Numbered from the stretch's first letter, positions 33,090-41,684 are shown. The stretch is DNA of 64,000 bases from Hymenobacter jeollabukensis (GCF_005771675.1 NZ_VAJM01000001.1:682001-746000); one strand, 5' to 3'. The notes: generated by a model not told the origin, from the sequence alone. A program made the numbers and translations.

Positions 33090-34199
33090 TCACCTCGAAT
33101 ACTGGCGGCCTTTCCACACGAAGGGGCGGCGGCTCAGGCGAAACCACGTCAGGCCCGCCGTGACGGCCAGGGTGTACAGCTCGAACAGCGGCAGCAGGTG
33201 CAGCGGGGCGCGGCGGCCTGTTTTGCGGAATGCGCTGCCGGCCAGCAGGCCCTGGGCCAGCATTTTGGCAGTCCAGATGCCCAACACCGCCCCGCCGCCC
33301 CAGAGCCAGGCCGCCACCGCCAACGCCGGGTAGAAACCGGCGTAGTAGATCAGGCCGGCCTGAATGTGACCGGGCAGGCCCTCCACCCCGCGCAGCCAGC
33401 GCCGCCGCTGGTGCAGCAGCTGCGCCCAGGTGCCGATGGGCAGCGACTCGGCCAGCACGGCGGGCTCGAACAGGTTCAGCCAGCCGAAACCTTTCGCCAG
33501 CACGGCCCGAAACAGCTCGTAGTCTTCGGTGACGGAAAACGGTAGGCTCTCGTAGCCGCCCACGGCCTCGTAGGCTTCGCGGGTGATGAGCATGTTGTTG
33601 CCCATGGCCGTAACCGGCTGCCCCCGGTCCGACACCATCTGCACCAGCGCCAGCGACATCAGCCAATCCAGCCCCTGCAGGCGGTCGAACAGGCGCGGCC
33701 CGGTGACCAGCGTGAGGCCCGTCACGGTACCCAGGCCGGGTCGCAGGTGACCCAGCAGGCCCCGCACCCAGCTGGCGGGCAGGCGGATGTCGGCGTCGGT
33801 GATGAGGAATACATCGGCCGTGGCGGCGCGGGCCAGATGGGCCAGCACGTTGGCCTTGCCGCGGGCCGAGCCCAGCGCATCGGTGATGGGCAGGATGCGG
33901 AACGTGCCCGCGAAGCCCTGCATGGCGGCCTCGGCCACGGCGGCCGTCTGGTCGGTGCTGGCGTCGTCGCCGAGCAGCACGTCCAGGCACGCGGGCGGAT
34001 AATCGAGGGCGCGCACGCTGCGCAGGCAGCGGGCTATGACGGCTTCTTCGTTGCGGGCGGCAATGAGGATGCTCACCCGGGGCGGCGCAGCAGGCAGCGG
34101 GCGGCCCTGTGGCGCCCGGCGGCGGCTAAACAGCAGCCAGGAGCCCAGCAACACGGCAAACCAGCCGGCGAAGAAGACGAGCAGGAGGAAAGAGGGCAA
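33090..34199 (-). CDS. Membrane-bound GT2 glycosyltransferase
   Basis: A 369-residue GT-A fold glycosyltransferase. An N-terminal helix (about 1-25) precedes the catalytic domain with SILIAARNEE, a DDAST nucleotide-binding motif, the DxD-like ITDADIRL and an acceptor/base region (VTEDYELF, QRRRW). Two or three C-terminal helices (about 275-345) follow. It resembles processive or polyprenol-linked sugar transferases at the inner-membrane cytoplasmic face. No ATG is available at the N-terminus; TTG 34199 is the start (an ATG slightly upstream is cut off by TAA). It is the first member of the exopolysaccharide locus from the left. Confidence 0.87.
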   Translation of the reverse strand: MPSFLLLVFFAGWFAVLLGSWLLFSRRRAPQGRPLPAAPPRVSILIAARNEEAVIARCLRSVRALDYPPACLDVLLGDDASTDQTAAVAEAAMQGFAGTFRILPITDALGSARGKANVLAHLARAATADVFLITDADIRLPASWVRGLLGHLRPGLGTVTGLTLVTGPRLFDRLQGLDWLMSLALVQMVSDRGQPVTAMGNNMLITREAYEAVGGYESLPFSVTEDYELFRAVLAKGFGWLNLFEPAVLAESLPIGTWAQLLHQRRRWLRGVEGLPGHIQAGLIYYAGFYPALAVAAWLWGGGAVLGIWTAKMLAQGLLAGSAFRKTGRRAPLHLLPLFELYTLAVTAGLTWFRLSRRPFVWKGRQYSR

Positions 34200-34233
34200 T
34201 TAAAAGGAGCGTTTTATCATAAAACCATTAGAA

Positions 34234-34356
34234 CGTCATGTCGAGCTTGTCGAGACATCTCGCGTGCTGATGTCCAATAGTAAATTCAACAAGCAGAATA
34301 CCATCCAGCAAAATGTCTAGGGCCTTCGCTTGATTCGCGACATGCTCGACACGACG
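34234..34356. repeat. Imperfect palindrome in the gap between GT2 and NodB genes
   Basis: CGTCATGTCGAGCTTGTCG (34234-34252) is matched in inverse at 34338-34356 with two mismatches. A separate small perfect hairpin (GTTTTATCATAAAAC) lies at 34211-34225. The gap is about 180 bp between two minus-strand genes. Confidence 0.55.
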
Positions 34357-34383
34357 TGCTTGTGACGCAGCAGCATGCTAATG

Positions 34384-35013
34384 CTACAAAGCGCCGAAGC
34401 GGTAGCCCTGCTCGCGCAGCGCTTCGAGGTAGCGGGGCAGCACGTAGCGCAGGTTGGGGCTGGCTTTGAGGCTGTCGTGGAACACCACCACGGCGCCGGG
34501 GCGAGTGTAGCGCAGCGCATCGCGCAGGCAGCGCTCGGGGGCGTAGGCGCGGTCGTAGTCGCAGGTGAGCAGGTCCCACATCACTACCTGGTAGTCGGGG
34601 TGCAGGGCGCGGTGCAGGCTGGGTGTGGTGCGGCCGTAGGGAGGACGAAAGTAGCGCCGGGCGTCGGGCTGCAGGGCATCCAGCGCCTGCTGGCAGCGGG
34701 CTACGTCCTGCAGGTAGGCTTCCCGCGGGGTACTCCAACCGCTGCGGTGGTGGTGGGTATGGTTGCCAAGCTGATGGCCGGCGTCCAGCACCTGCCGGGC
34801 CACGTCGGGGTGGCGCTCCACGTTGTCGCCCACGCAGAAAAACAGCGCCTGGGCATCGAAACGGGCTAGTTGCTCCAGCACCCAGGGCGTTTCCTCGGGG
34901 ATGGGGCCGTCGTCGAAGGTGAGGTACACGGTGGGCTGCGCGGCGGCCGGGCCCTGCCAGACGGCGCCGGGCAGCCAGCGGTGCATCACGTCGGGCAGGC
35001 GGTGCAGGCGCAT
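34384..35013 (-). CDS. Polysaccharide deacetylase (NodB homology domain)
   Basis: A 209-residue carbohydrate esterase 4 domain. The TFDDGP motif gives the catalytic base and first metal Asp, NHTHHH gives the two metal histidines, RPPYG is motif 3 and a late VVFHDS carries the catalytic His. It would remove N-acetyl groups from a polysaccharide or a chitin/peptidoglycan-like polymer. No clear signal peptide or membrane helix is visible, so either export is unusual or it acts on a cytoplasmic or lipid-linked intermediate. ATG 35013. It is co-directional with the GT2 gene after it and lies in the exopolysaccharide locus. Confidence 0.9.
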   Translation of the reverse strand: MRLHRLPDVMHRWLPGAVWQGPAAAQPTVYLTFDDGPIPEETPWVLEQLARFDAQALFFCVGDNVERHPDVARQVLDAGHQLGNHTHHHRSGWSTPREAYLQDVARCQQALDALQPDARRYFRPPYGRTTPSLHRALHPDYQVVMWDLLTCDYDRAYAPERCLRDALRYTRPGAVVVFHDSLKASPNLRYVLPRYLEALREQGYRFGAL

Positions 35014-35120
35014 GAAGCGGGAGGAAGGATGGTGCGCCGCGAAGGTAAGGCAGGCGCGGCAGTCGGGCCGGTAGCCGGATTTCGTGCATCTTCACGGCTG
35101 CTCACTCCATCTTCGACTCC

Positions 35121-35630
35121 ATGACCCGAGAAGAAGCCCTTGACGCGGCTCGACGCTACATTGCGCAGTGCAACGCCGAAACTCCGCTGCATCCTGATTA
35201 CTACCTAGTGGTAGGCCAGCCGGTGGAATACCGCCAATTGTGGTACTTTGACAACTGCACAGCGCACCGCCCAGGCCTTCCCCACGCAGCACGAAGCATG
35301 CAGTTTGCCGGCGCGCCTGGCTACGTCATCGGCAAGCGCAGCCGGAGAGTTCAGGAAATTGGCTGGGCCGATTTTTCCGCGCTACGAAAGCTACAACAGC
35401 AGTTGCAGTATTTTGAGCAGCGGGTTGCTGAGCGGGCCCGGCAGCCGCTTACGCTGCGGGAGCTGCGCCAGTATTTTACGATGTCGCTGCCGGAGCTACA
35501 GGCTTTTAAGCGCCAGCTAGAAGAGCCCGAACAGAGCGTAGCGCAGTTGCTCTTGTTACTAGAACAGCGCCTAATCGAAGAGAATTGCTTTCTAATCGAT
35601 TTGATGAGCGAGCATCAAGCCACTTACTAA
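35121..35630 (+). CDS. Small protein with YrhB/Imm35-like N-terminus
   Basis: A 169-residue cytoplasmic protein. The first 85 residues (MTREEALDAARRYI, YYLVVGQPVEYRQLWYF, GAPGYVIGKRSRRVQEIGW) follow the pattern of the YrhB/immunity-35 domain: helix, strand, and a 'P-x-x-V-x-K-x-G-x-I' hairpin. The rest is a highly charged helical tail with two Leu/Glu/Gln-rich helices (90-165) ending in LIEENCFLIDLM. The assignment is by eye and weak. The gene is lower in GC than the flanking glycan genes and is alone on the plus strand there, which suggests an acquired gene. No toxin gene is beside it. Confidence 0.5.
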   Translation: MTREEALDAARRYIAQCNAETPLHPDYYLVVGQPVEYRQLWYFDNCTAHRPGLPHAARSMQFAGAPGYVIGKRSRRVQEIGWADFSALRKLQQQLQYFEQRVAERARQPLTLRELRQYFTMSLPELQAFKRQLEEPEQSVAQLLLLLEQRLIEENCFLIDLMSEHQATY

Positions 35631-35653
35631 ATTAGATTACCAAACCAGTAAGC

Positions 35654-36796
35654 TTATTTACCACCTTCACCGACAGCAGCCTCGATGCTGCGCCACAACC
35701 GCCGGGCGCTTTCGTCCCAGCTGAAGCGACGCACGTTTTCGAACCCCTGCTGCACCAGCTGCGCCCGCAGCGCCTCGTCGGCATCCAGACGCGTAAGGGC
35801 AGCGGCCAGCTCATCGACGGAAAATGGATCGGCCAGCAGCGCGCCGCCGGGGCCGGCCACCTCGGGCATGGAGCTACGGTCGGAGGTCAGCACCGGGCAG
35901 CCACTCTGCTGGGCTTCCACTATCGGGATGCCAAAACCCTCAAAATACGGCACGTAGGCGCAGGCGCGGGCGGCGCCGTAGAGCTGCACCAGCTCCTCGT
36001 CCGTCACGCGGCCGGTGAGGTGCACGGCCGGCTGGTGCTGCATCTGCTGGTACACGTCGAAGATGGGGCCGGCTTTCCAGGCCTTGCGCCCCACGATGAG
36101 CAGCTGGGTGTCGGAGCCGGTCTGGGTTTTGAACTGGTCGAAGGCGCGCAGCAGGTTCACCAGGTTTTTGCGCGGCTGCAGGGCGCCCACGAACAGGATG
36201 TAGGGCCGCCCGCCGCTGAACTGCTGGCGCACAGCCGGCTGCGCGGCGGCAGGCAGGGGCCGGAAGTGCGCGTCGGCGGCGTTGTATACAATATCAATGC
36301 GCCGCGGATCGACGCCGTAGGTCTGTACCACGTCCTGCCGGGTGGCTTCCGACACGGCCACGAGGCGGCGGGAGGCGCGCACGAAGCGCGGGAAAAAGAA
36401 GTGGTAGTACCGGCGCACCAGCCAGCTCACGTCCTGCGGAAAGTGCTCAAAGGCCAGGTCGTGCACCACCGTCACGCGCGGCACCGAGGTCATCAGCGTG
36501 GTGAAGCCGTCGGTGCTCAGCAGCACGGCCGGGCGGTGGCGGCGCAGCCACGCGGCCACGGCGCCCTCAAACCAGGCCACGAACAGCAGCGGGTGCCGGG
36601 CCGGTGGGCCGAGCACGTGCGGCACCACGTTCGGCCCGAACAGGTAGCGCTTGTCAAAGGCGCGGTCGAAGAGGAAGTGAAACGTGTGCTCCGGGTGCTG
36701 CCGCACCAGTCGCCGCAGCGTCTCGTAGGTGAAGCGCCCGATGCCTTCGAGCTGGTCGCCGGGCAAGAGGAAGCGAGTGTTGACGGCTATGTCCAA
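35654..36796 (-). CDS. GT1-family (GT-B fold) glycosyltransferase
   Basis: A glycosyltransferase of about 380 residues with GT-B fold, using a nucleotide sugar on the cytoplasmic face of the membrane. The C-terminal donor domain has YILFVGALQPRKNL, LLIVGRKAW and the E-x7-E motif in YFEGFGIPIVEAQQSG. The N-terminus from TTG 36796 reads MDIAVNTRFLLP followed by LEGIGRF, as in its family. The frame is open to an ATG at 36886, but that stretch is repeat-derived, low-complexity sequence. The TTG start lies inside the end of an inverted repeat. It follows the flippase gene on the same strand. Confidence 0.88.
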   Translation of the reverse strand: MDIAVNTRFLLPGDQLEGIGRFTYETLRRLVRQHPEHTFHFLFDRAFDKRYLFGPNVVPHVLGPPARHPLLFVAWFEGAVAAWLRRHRPAVLLSTDGFTTLMTSVPRVTVVHDLAFEHFPQDVSWLVRRYYHFFFPRFVRASRRLVAVSEATRQDVVQTYGVDPRRIDIVYNAADAHFRPLPAAAQPAVRQQFSGGRPYILFVGALQPRKNLVNLLRAFDQFKTQTGSDTQLLIVGRKAWKAGPIFDVYQQMQHQPAVHLTGRVTDEELVQLYGAARACAYVPYFEGFGIPIVEAQQSGCPVLTSDRSSMPEVAGPGGALLADPFSVDELAAALTRLDADEALRAQLVQQGFENVRRFSWDESARRLWRSIEAAVGEGGK

Positions 36797-37004
36797 TGAG
36801 TGAAGAAGTGAATGAGTGAAGGAGCGCCTGGACCAGCTGGTTGCCGCAGCTTCTGCGCAAGTTTCCGCTTCTGCCGCAGCTGACAATCAGCTGGGCGGCC
36901 AAAAGTCGCTACAAGCGCCAAGCCTTCGAAAACCGAAAATCACGCGGGCCGGCAAAAGAATCATAGCTCATCAATCATTCCCTCATTCAGTCATTCAATC
37001 ATTG
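36794..37004. repeat. Inverted repeat whose ends supply a start and a stop codon
   Basis: CAATGAGTGAAG-type sequence at 36794-36820 is matched in inverse at 36978-37004 with 22 of 27 bases. Both arms are arrays of GTGAATGA/ATTCA words. The left arm contains the TTG start of the GT1 gene (36794-36796) and the right arm contains the TGA stop of the flippase gene (36995-36997). About 160 bp lie between the arms. Confidence 0.65.
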
Positions 37005-38386
37005 CGGCGCAGTGCCCCGCGCAGCTCCCCTACCCGCAGCACGCCGGTAGCAAACAGCAGCCCCACGAAGGCCAGGCCCGCCAGCAGGCTTTCCAGCAGC
37101 CAGGGCAGGCCGGCGTAGGCTTGCAGGGCGTACCACCCGGCGCAGAGGCCCCCGAAGGTCAGGCCGAGGCGGGCCAGCAACGCCCAGGGCACGGCCACCC
37201 CGGCGCGGTATTGCACCAGCCACACGTAGCCGCCCGATACCATAATGGCGCAGATCAGCGTGTTCAGGGCCCCGGCCACGGCCCCGTAGCGCGGCAGCAG
37301 CAGCACGTTCAGCCCGATGTTCAGCGCGATGCTCAGGGCCACCAGCCAGCTCACCGGCCGCTCGTGCGAGGTGCTGGTGAGCAGGGTGCTGTAGATGGCG
37401 AAAAAGGCGTGGACCAGCACATTGAGGAAGAGCAGCTGGGCGCACAAGGTCATCCGGGCCAGCTCGGCGGGGGTGCTGTGCTTGAACTGGAAGAACAGCA
37501 GCTCGCCGTGAAAGAGCACGAAAGCCGCCACGAACAGCAGCGGCACCGTGGCCACCCGCTGCCCGAACCACAGCAGCTCCCGCTGCTCCTCGCGGCTGTG
37601 CAGCGAGTGGGCAAACTTGGCGAAGAACAGCGGCAGCACCGTCCAGAGGTACATCATGATGGCGTCGACCCAGCGGTAGGCGCCGGCGTAGTAGCCCGCT
37701 TCCTGGGGCGAGGCCAGCCGCTCGATCATCAGCATGTCGATGCGCTCATTCATGCCGTAGAGCAGGGTGATGAGGGCGAAAGGCAGGCTGCCGCGCAGCA
37801 GTTCGCCGGCCTGGGCCCGGCGCGGCCGCCAGGGCACCCGTCCGAACAGCCGCGTGACGAGGCCATAGAGCAGCACGAAGGTGAAGCCCGCGGCGGCGGT
37901 GCGCACCGTCACGTAGCGGTCCAGGGTGATGCCGATGGGCAGTAGGGCCAGCACCAGCCCGAGCATCAGGGCCTTTTCCAGCACCGACAGCCAGGCATCG
38001 GTGCGGAAGTGCTGGTGGGCCTGCACCGCCCCGCGCAAAAACTGCGCGTACTGCGTCAGCAGTAGGCCCACGCCGATGAGGGCCAGCAGCATGAGCGTGT
38101 GGCCGCGGTAGCCCATCAGCCAGCCGCCGGCCACCATCACCCCCAGAAACACCACGCTCAAGGCCCCGCGCAACGGCAGCACCGTGGGGAAATACTCGGG
38201 CAGAAAGCCCGGCTCGGCCGCCACGCGCTTGGTGGTGTGCTGGGTGATGCCCAGGTCCGACACCGAGGCCAGCACCAGCGTGAAGTTCAGCAAGGCCGCA
38301 AACGTGCCGAAAGCCGCATTGCCGATGCGGTCCTGCACCACGTTTTCGGCCAGCACCCAGCCCGGCTTCACGAGCAGGTTGAGCAA
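36995..38386 (-). CDS. Polysaccharide flippase (Wzx/MATE-like)
   Basis: A protein of about 463 residues with around twelve to fourteen membrane helices and scattered short charged loops, typical of the MOP-superfamily flippases that move lipid-linked oligosaccharides across the inner membrane. The sequence KPGWVLAENVVQDRIG at the start and NERIDMLMIERL in the middle fit this family. The annotated TTG start (38386) is uncertain: the frame remains open upstream and the codons before it (IKRFFGNISLAVLL) read like the usual family N-terminus, but no ATG, GTG or TTG precedes them. It lies in the exopolysaccharide locus, divergent from the Wzz-like gene. Confidence 0.85.
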   Translation of the reverse strand: MLNLLVKPGWVLAENVVQDRIGNAAFGTFAALLNFTLVLASVSDLGITQHTTKRVAAEPGFLPEYFPTVLPLRGALSVVFLGVMVAGGWLMGYRGHTLMLLALIGVGLLLTQYAQFLRGAVQAHQHFRTDAWLSVLEKALMLGLVLALLPIGITLDRYVTVRTAAAGFTFVLLYGLVTRLFGRVPWRPRRAQAGELLRGSLPFALITLLYGMNERIDMLMIERLASPQEAGYYAGAYRWVDAIMMYLWTVLPLFFAKFAHSLHSREEQRELLWFGQRVATVPLLFVAAFVLFHGELLFFQFKHSTPAELARMTLCAQLLFLNVLVHAFFAIYSTLLTSTSHERPVSWLVALSIALNIGLNVLLLPRYGAVAGALNTLICAIMVSGGYVWLVQYRAGVAVPWALLARLGLTFGGLCAGWYALQAYAGLPWLLESLLAGLAFVGLLFATGVLRVGELRGALRRND

Positions 38387-38445
38387 AACGGCCAGGCTGA
38401 TGTTTCCGAAAAAGCGTTTGATGGCGGGGGCAGGAAGGTGGGCCG

Positions 38446-38453
38446 CAAAGCTA
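38446..38453 (-). promoter_or_regulatory. -7 box of the flippase gene
   Basis: TAGCTTTG on the minus strand, an exact match to TAnnTTTG. Together with the plus-strand box at 38485-38492 it forms an inverted repeat (GCAAAGCTACC with GGTAGCTTTGC), so the two promoters face away from each other. Confidence 0.55.
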
Positions 38454-38484
38454 CCAAAAAGCCGCGCGTACCCGGTTTTTGTGG

Positions 38485-38492
38485 TAGCTTTG
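38485..38492 (+). promoter_or_regulatory. -7 box of the Wzz-like gene
   Basis: TAGCTTTG on the plus strand, 60 bp before the ATG at 38553. It is the mirror image of the flippase box 32 bp away. Confidence 0.55.
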
Positions 38493-38552
38493 CCGAGTCC
38501 GGCCGCGAAGATGCGACCCTGCGCCGGGCTGGTTTCCTCGTTTTTGCGCTAC

Positions 38553-39644
38553 ATGTCCGCACGCCCGTACTCTTTATTGGGCCTTTGGCCGATTGTTAAT
38601 CGTTGGAAGTACCTGGTACTCGGGGCCGTGGCCCTGGCTGCCGTCGTGAGCATCGTGGTGGCCCTGCTGCTGCCCAATATCTTTAAGTCGACGGCCGTCT
38701 TCTACCCCACCAACCCCCAGACCACCGACCCCGACCGCATCGTCATCGAGGGCGGCAAGCTGGAGCTGAGCGGGCGCACTGAGGACATCGACCGCGTCAT
38801 CACCATCGGCAACTCGCAGCCGGTGGCCGAGTACGTCATCCAGAAACTACGGCTGCACCAGCACTACAAGGCCGGCAAGCCCGGCGAGGAAATGGCCGAT
38901 CAGGCCGCGCTGGATGAGTTCAGCGGCAACCTGAACATCGTGCACACCGACCGCGACGCCATCGAGCTGACTTTTCAGGACAAGGACAAGCACCTGGCCG
39001 CCCAGGTCGCCAACACCCTGGTCAGCGTCATCGACTCGTTTAACCAGCAGCTCACGCTGGAAAACCGCCGCCGCGTGCTCGGGCTCTACGGCACCCGCTA
39101 CCGGTTTCTGCAGGGCGAGTACGACCGCACCCGCAAGGCCCTGCTGGAAGGCCGCCGCCGCTACGGCATCTTCGGCCTGGAGCAGCAGTCGCGCTACCTG
39201 GGCATGGAAATCATCAAGACCGAAACGGCGCTGCGCCGGGCCGAGGCCGCCGGCAACCGCGGCGAGGCCAACGAGCTGCGCCGCGCCCTCTACGCCCTCA
39301 CCCACGCCGACGGCGGCAACGTCATCAACCTGGAAAGCTACGTGCAGGGCACCGACTCGATGACGACCCTCTACGCCCGTTTCAACGACCTGCAGAGCCG
39401 CCTGGTGGGCGCCCGCTCGGCCTACGAAACGGCTGAACTGGCCATCAAGGGGCGCATTTCGTCGCTGTACGTGGTGCAGAAAGCCTACCCGGCCGCCAAG
39501 AAATCCAAGCCCATCCGCTGGCTGATCGTGGCCTCGTCGGTGCTCATCACCTTCGTGCTGTCGGTGATTGTGATTACGCTGCTGGAACTGTACCGCCGCA
39601 ACATCGGCCGCCCGAACCCTGCGCAGCCGGCCCAACACGCGTAA
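38553..39644 (+). CDS. Wzz-like polysaccharide chain-length/co-polymerase protein
   Basis: A 363-residue inner-membrane protein with the layout of Wzz/PCP proteins: an N-terminal helix (about 20-40, VLGAVALAAVVSIVVALLLP), a large periplasmic domain rich in coiled coil (about 150-300), and a C-terminal helix (about 326-346) followed by a short basic tail. The start of the periplasmic part (FKSTAVFYPT) is typical. There is no tyrosine-kinase domain. It would set polymer length with the Wzy-like protein encoded 4 bp downstream. ATG 38553 is chosen; the frame stays open further upstream across the divergent promoters. Confidence 0.87.
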   Translation: MSARPYSLLGLWPIVNRWKYLVLGAVALAAVVSIVVALLLPNIFKSTAVFYPTNPQTTDPDRIVIEGGKLELSGRTEDIDRVITIGNSQPVAEYVIQKLRLHQHYKAGKPGEEMADQAALDEFSGNLNIVHTDRDAIELTFQDKDKHLAAQVANTLVSVIDSFNQQLTLENRRRVLGLYGTRYRFLQGEYDRTRKALLEGRRRYGIFGLEQQSRYLGMEIIKTETALRRAEAAGNRGEANELRRALYALTHADGGNVINLESYVQGTDSMTTLYARFNDLQSRLVGARSAYETAELAIKGRISSLYVVQKAYPAAKKSKPIRWLIVASSVLITFVLSVIVITLLELYRRNIGRPNPAQPAQHA

Positions 39645-39648
39645 CGGC

Positions 39649-41112
39649 ATGAATACCTGGCTGGCCCGCCTCACCCCGCGCGACACCCCGGAGCGGGTGT
39701 TCGTGGCCTTCGTGCTGCTGCTGGTGGGCGGCGGGGCCGTGGCCCTGCTGGCCCGCACGCCGCTGGGCGTGGCGCCGGCCCTGGCCGTGGTAGGCGTGGG
39801 CGTGCTGCTCGTCGACTGGCGCTGGCTGTACTACCTGCTGCTGAGCACCCTGGCTTTTTCGCAGGAGCTGCACTTGGGTAGCCTCACGCTGGACGTGCCC
39901 TCCGAGCCGTTGATGCTGGTGCTGCTGGGCTGCCTGGGCGTGGCCGTGCTGGCGGGCCGCACCGGCCTCACGCGGCGCGAGCTGCAGCACCCGGTGGTGG
40001 TCATTCTGGGCCTGATGCTGCTCTGGGCCTGCGTGTCCACGCTGTTTTCGGTGGACACCACCAAGTCGGTGAAGTATCTGCTGGCCAAAACCTGGTACCT
40101 GGGGCCCTTCCTGCTCATCACGCTCATGCTGCTGCGCCGCCCCGCCGACGTGTGGCGCATTGCGGCCTGCCACGCGGGCGGCGCCTGCCTCACGGTGCTC
40201 TACACGGCCGCCCGGCACGCCACCAAGGGCTTCGGGTTTGCCGACATCAACTGGGCCATTCAGCCATTCTACATCAACCACGTTATCTACGCCACGGTGC
40301 TGGCCCTGCTGCTGCCCTACGCGTTTTACGCCGCCCGCGCGGCCAAAGGCATGCCGCGCCGCTGGTGGCAGCTGGCGGTGGCGGTGCTGGTGTTCGGCCT
40401 GCTGATTTCCTACACCCGCGCCTCCATCCTCTCCATCCCGATTGCGGCCCTTTTCTACGGGGTGATGCGCCTGCGCCTCACGCGCTGGGTGCTGCTGGGG
40501 GCCCTGATCGGGGTGGCTGGCGGGGCGGGCTACTTCGTGCAGCAGAATAACTACATGCTCTACGCCCCGGACTTCGAGAAGACCATCTTCAACGGCGGCA
40601 ACTTCGAGAAGCACCTGGAAGCCACCTACAAGCTGCAGGACGTGTCGGGTATGGAGCGGGTATACCGCTGGGTGGCCGCCGCCCGTATGGTGTCGGACAA
40701 GCCCCTGACCGGCAGCGGGCCCTCCACGTTCTACCCCGAGTATAAGCGCTACACCGTCAAGAGCTTCCGCACCTACGTGTCGGACAACCCGGAGCACTCC
40801 ACCACCCACAACTACTTCCTGCTGCAGCTGGCCGAGCAGGGAGTGCCGGGCTTCGCGCTGTTTGCGCTGCTGCTCTGCGTGGCGCTGATTACGGCCGAAA
40901 CGCTCTACCACCGCGCCGCCGCCCGCCCGGCCCTGCGCCCGGTGGTGCTGGCCGCTACGCTGTCGTTGGTGGTCATCATCTTCCACCTCACGCTGAACGA
41001 GCTGGTGGAAGTCGACAAAATCGGCTCCTTCTTCTTCATCAGCCTGGCCGTGCTGATTAAGTGCCGGGAGTGGATGGGAGAACCCGCCGCCGCGGAGGAA
41101 ATCAACCGCTAA
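39649..41112 (+). CDS. O-antigen ligase/polymerase (Wzy-like)
   Basis: A 487-residue membrane protein with about ten to twelve helices and one large periplasmic loop (about 300-400) carrying SGMERVYRW, GSGPSTFYPEY and DNPEHSTTHNYFLLQLAEQG, the His-containing signature of the O-antigen ligase/Wzy_C family. It polymerises or transfers lipid-linked glycan at the periplasmic face. It follows the Wzz-like gene by 4 bp, so the two are a unit. Its stop codon overlaps the stop of the convergent DinB gene by 4 bp. Confidence 0.88.
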   Translation: MNTWLARLTPRDTPERVFVAFVLLLVGGGAVALLARTPLGVAPALAVVGVGVLLVDWRWLYYLLLSTLAFSQELHLGSLTLDVPSEPLMLVLLGCLGVAVLAGRTGLTRRELQHPVVVILGLMLLWACVSTLFSVDTTKSVKYLLAKTWYLGPFLLITLMLLRRPADVWRIAACHAGGACLTVLYTAARHATKGFGFADINWAIQPFYINHVIYATVLALLLPYAFYAARAAKGMPRRWWQLAVAVLVFGLLISYTRASILSIPIAALFYGVMRLRLTRWVLLGALIGVAGGAGYFVQQNNYMLYAPDFEKTIFNGGNFEKHLEATYKLQDVSGMERVYRWVAAARMVSDKPLTGSGPSTFYPEYKRYTVKSFRTYVSDNPEHSTTHNYFLLQLAEQGVPGFALFALLLCVALITAETLYHRAAARPALRPVVLAATLSLVVIIFHLTLNELVEVDKIGSFFFISLAVLIKCREWMGEPAAAEEINR

Positions 41113-41684
41113 TCCGCCGCGTACTCCTCCCGGATGCGGGCCAGCTGCGTCAGGTGCCGCTCGGCGTGGCGGGCCAGAAAGTACACGTACTGGTACACGT
41201 CGATTTTGCCCAGGTCGTTGACCGTCATGGTGGTGCGGTACAGCACTCCTTCCCCGTTGGGCAGCAGGTCGAGCACGCGGTGGCAGTGTCGGAGCTGCTC
41301 CTGTAGCTGCTCCCGCACCTCGGGCAGCAGCTTTTGGCCCGTGGGCTCCATGTGGGCGGGCCGAATCCACTCGAATGACTTATGCAGACCGACTTCATCG
41401 AGGCGCGGGTCGGTGAACTGGTAGCTCTGCAGCTCGGTGGCCAGGTCCAGACCGGCCTGGTTTTTCAGGGCTTTGGCGGCGCCCTTGTCGATGAGGATGA
41501 GCAGGAAGTGGTTGGTCAGCCCGACGTGCTCCAGTACTTCGTCCGCGGTCCAGCCGCCGCTGCGCGGGCGGAACTTCCGCTCGGCTTCGGGGTGGTCGAA
41601 CCACTCGTTCAGACGGGCAAAAGCGTCGTCGAGGACGTAGCGAATATGGGCAATGACGGCGGGAATATTGGCAGAATCGGACAT
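41109..41684 (-). CDS. DinB-family four-helix-bundle protein
   Basis: A 191-residue DinB/YfiT-like protein. The metal-binding histidines are in VLEHVGL near residue 51 and in the late HAERHLTQL pair. Proteins of this fold act as thiol S-transferases (bacillithiol or other low-molecular thiols) or have unknown damage-inducible roles. ATG 41684. It stands between the Wzy-like gene, with which its end overlaps by 4 bp, and the SpoIIE-type phosphatase gene, from which it is separated by 85 bp. Confidence 0.88.
   Translation of the reverse strand: MSDSANIPAVIAHIRYVLDDAFARLNEWFDHPEAERKFRPRSGGWTADEVLEHVGLTNHFLLILIDKGAAKALKNQAGLDLATELQSYQFTDPRLDEVGLHKSFEWIRPAHMEPTGQKLLPEVREQLQEQLRHCHRVLDLLPNGEGVLYRTTMTVNDLGKIDVYQYVYFLARHAERHLTQLARIREEYAAD

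Noticed and set aside
36797-36886. 30-residue N-terminal extension of the GT1 enzyme from ATG 36886
   Set aside because: The segment is encoded mostly by the repeat arm, and the family N-terminus begins at TTG 36796.
33090-41112. Anti-phage defence island in the glycan locus
   Set aside because: All genes except the small YrhB-like one are ordinary exopolysaccharide functions; no nuclease, NTPase or other defence effector is present.
39574-41370. 598-codon minus-strand ORF over the Wzy-like gene
   Set aside because: Antisense shadow; Gln/His/Gly-rich without domains.
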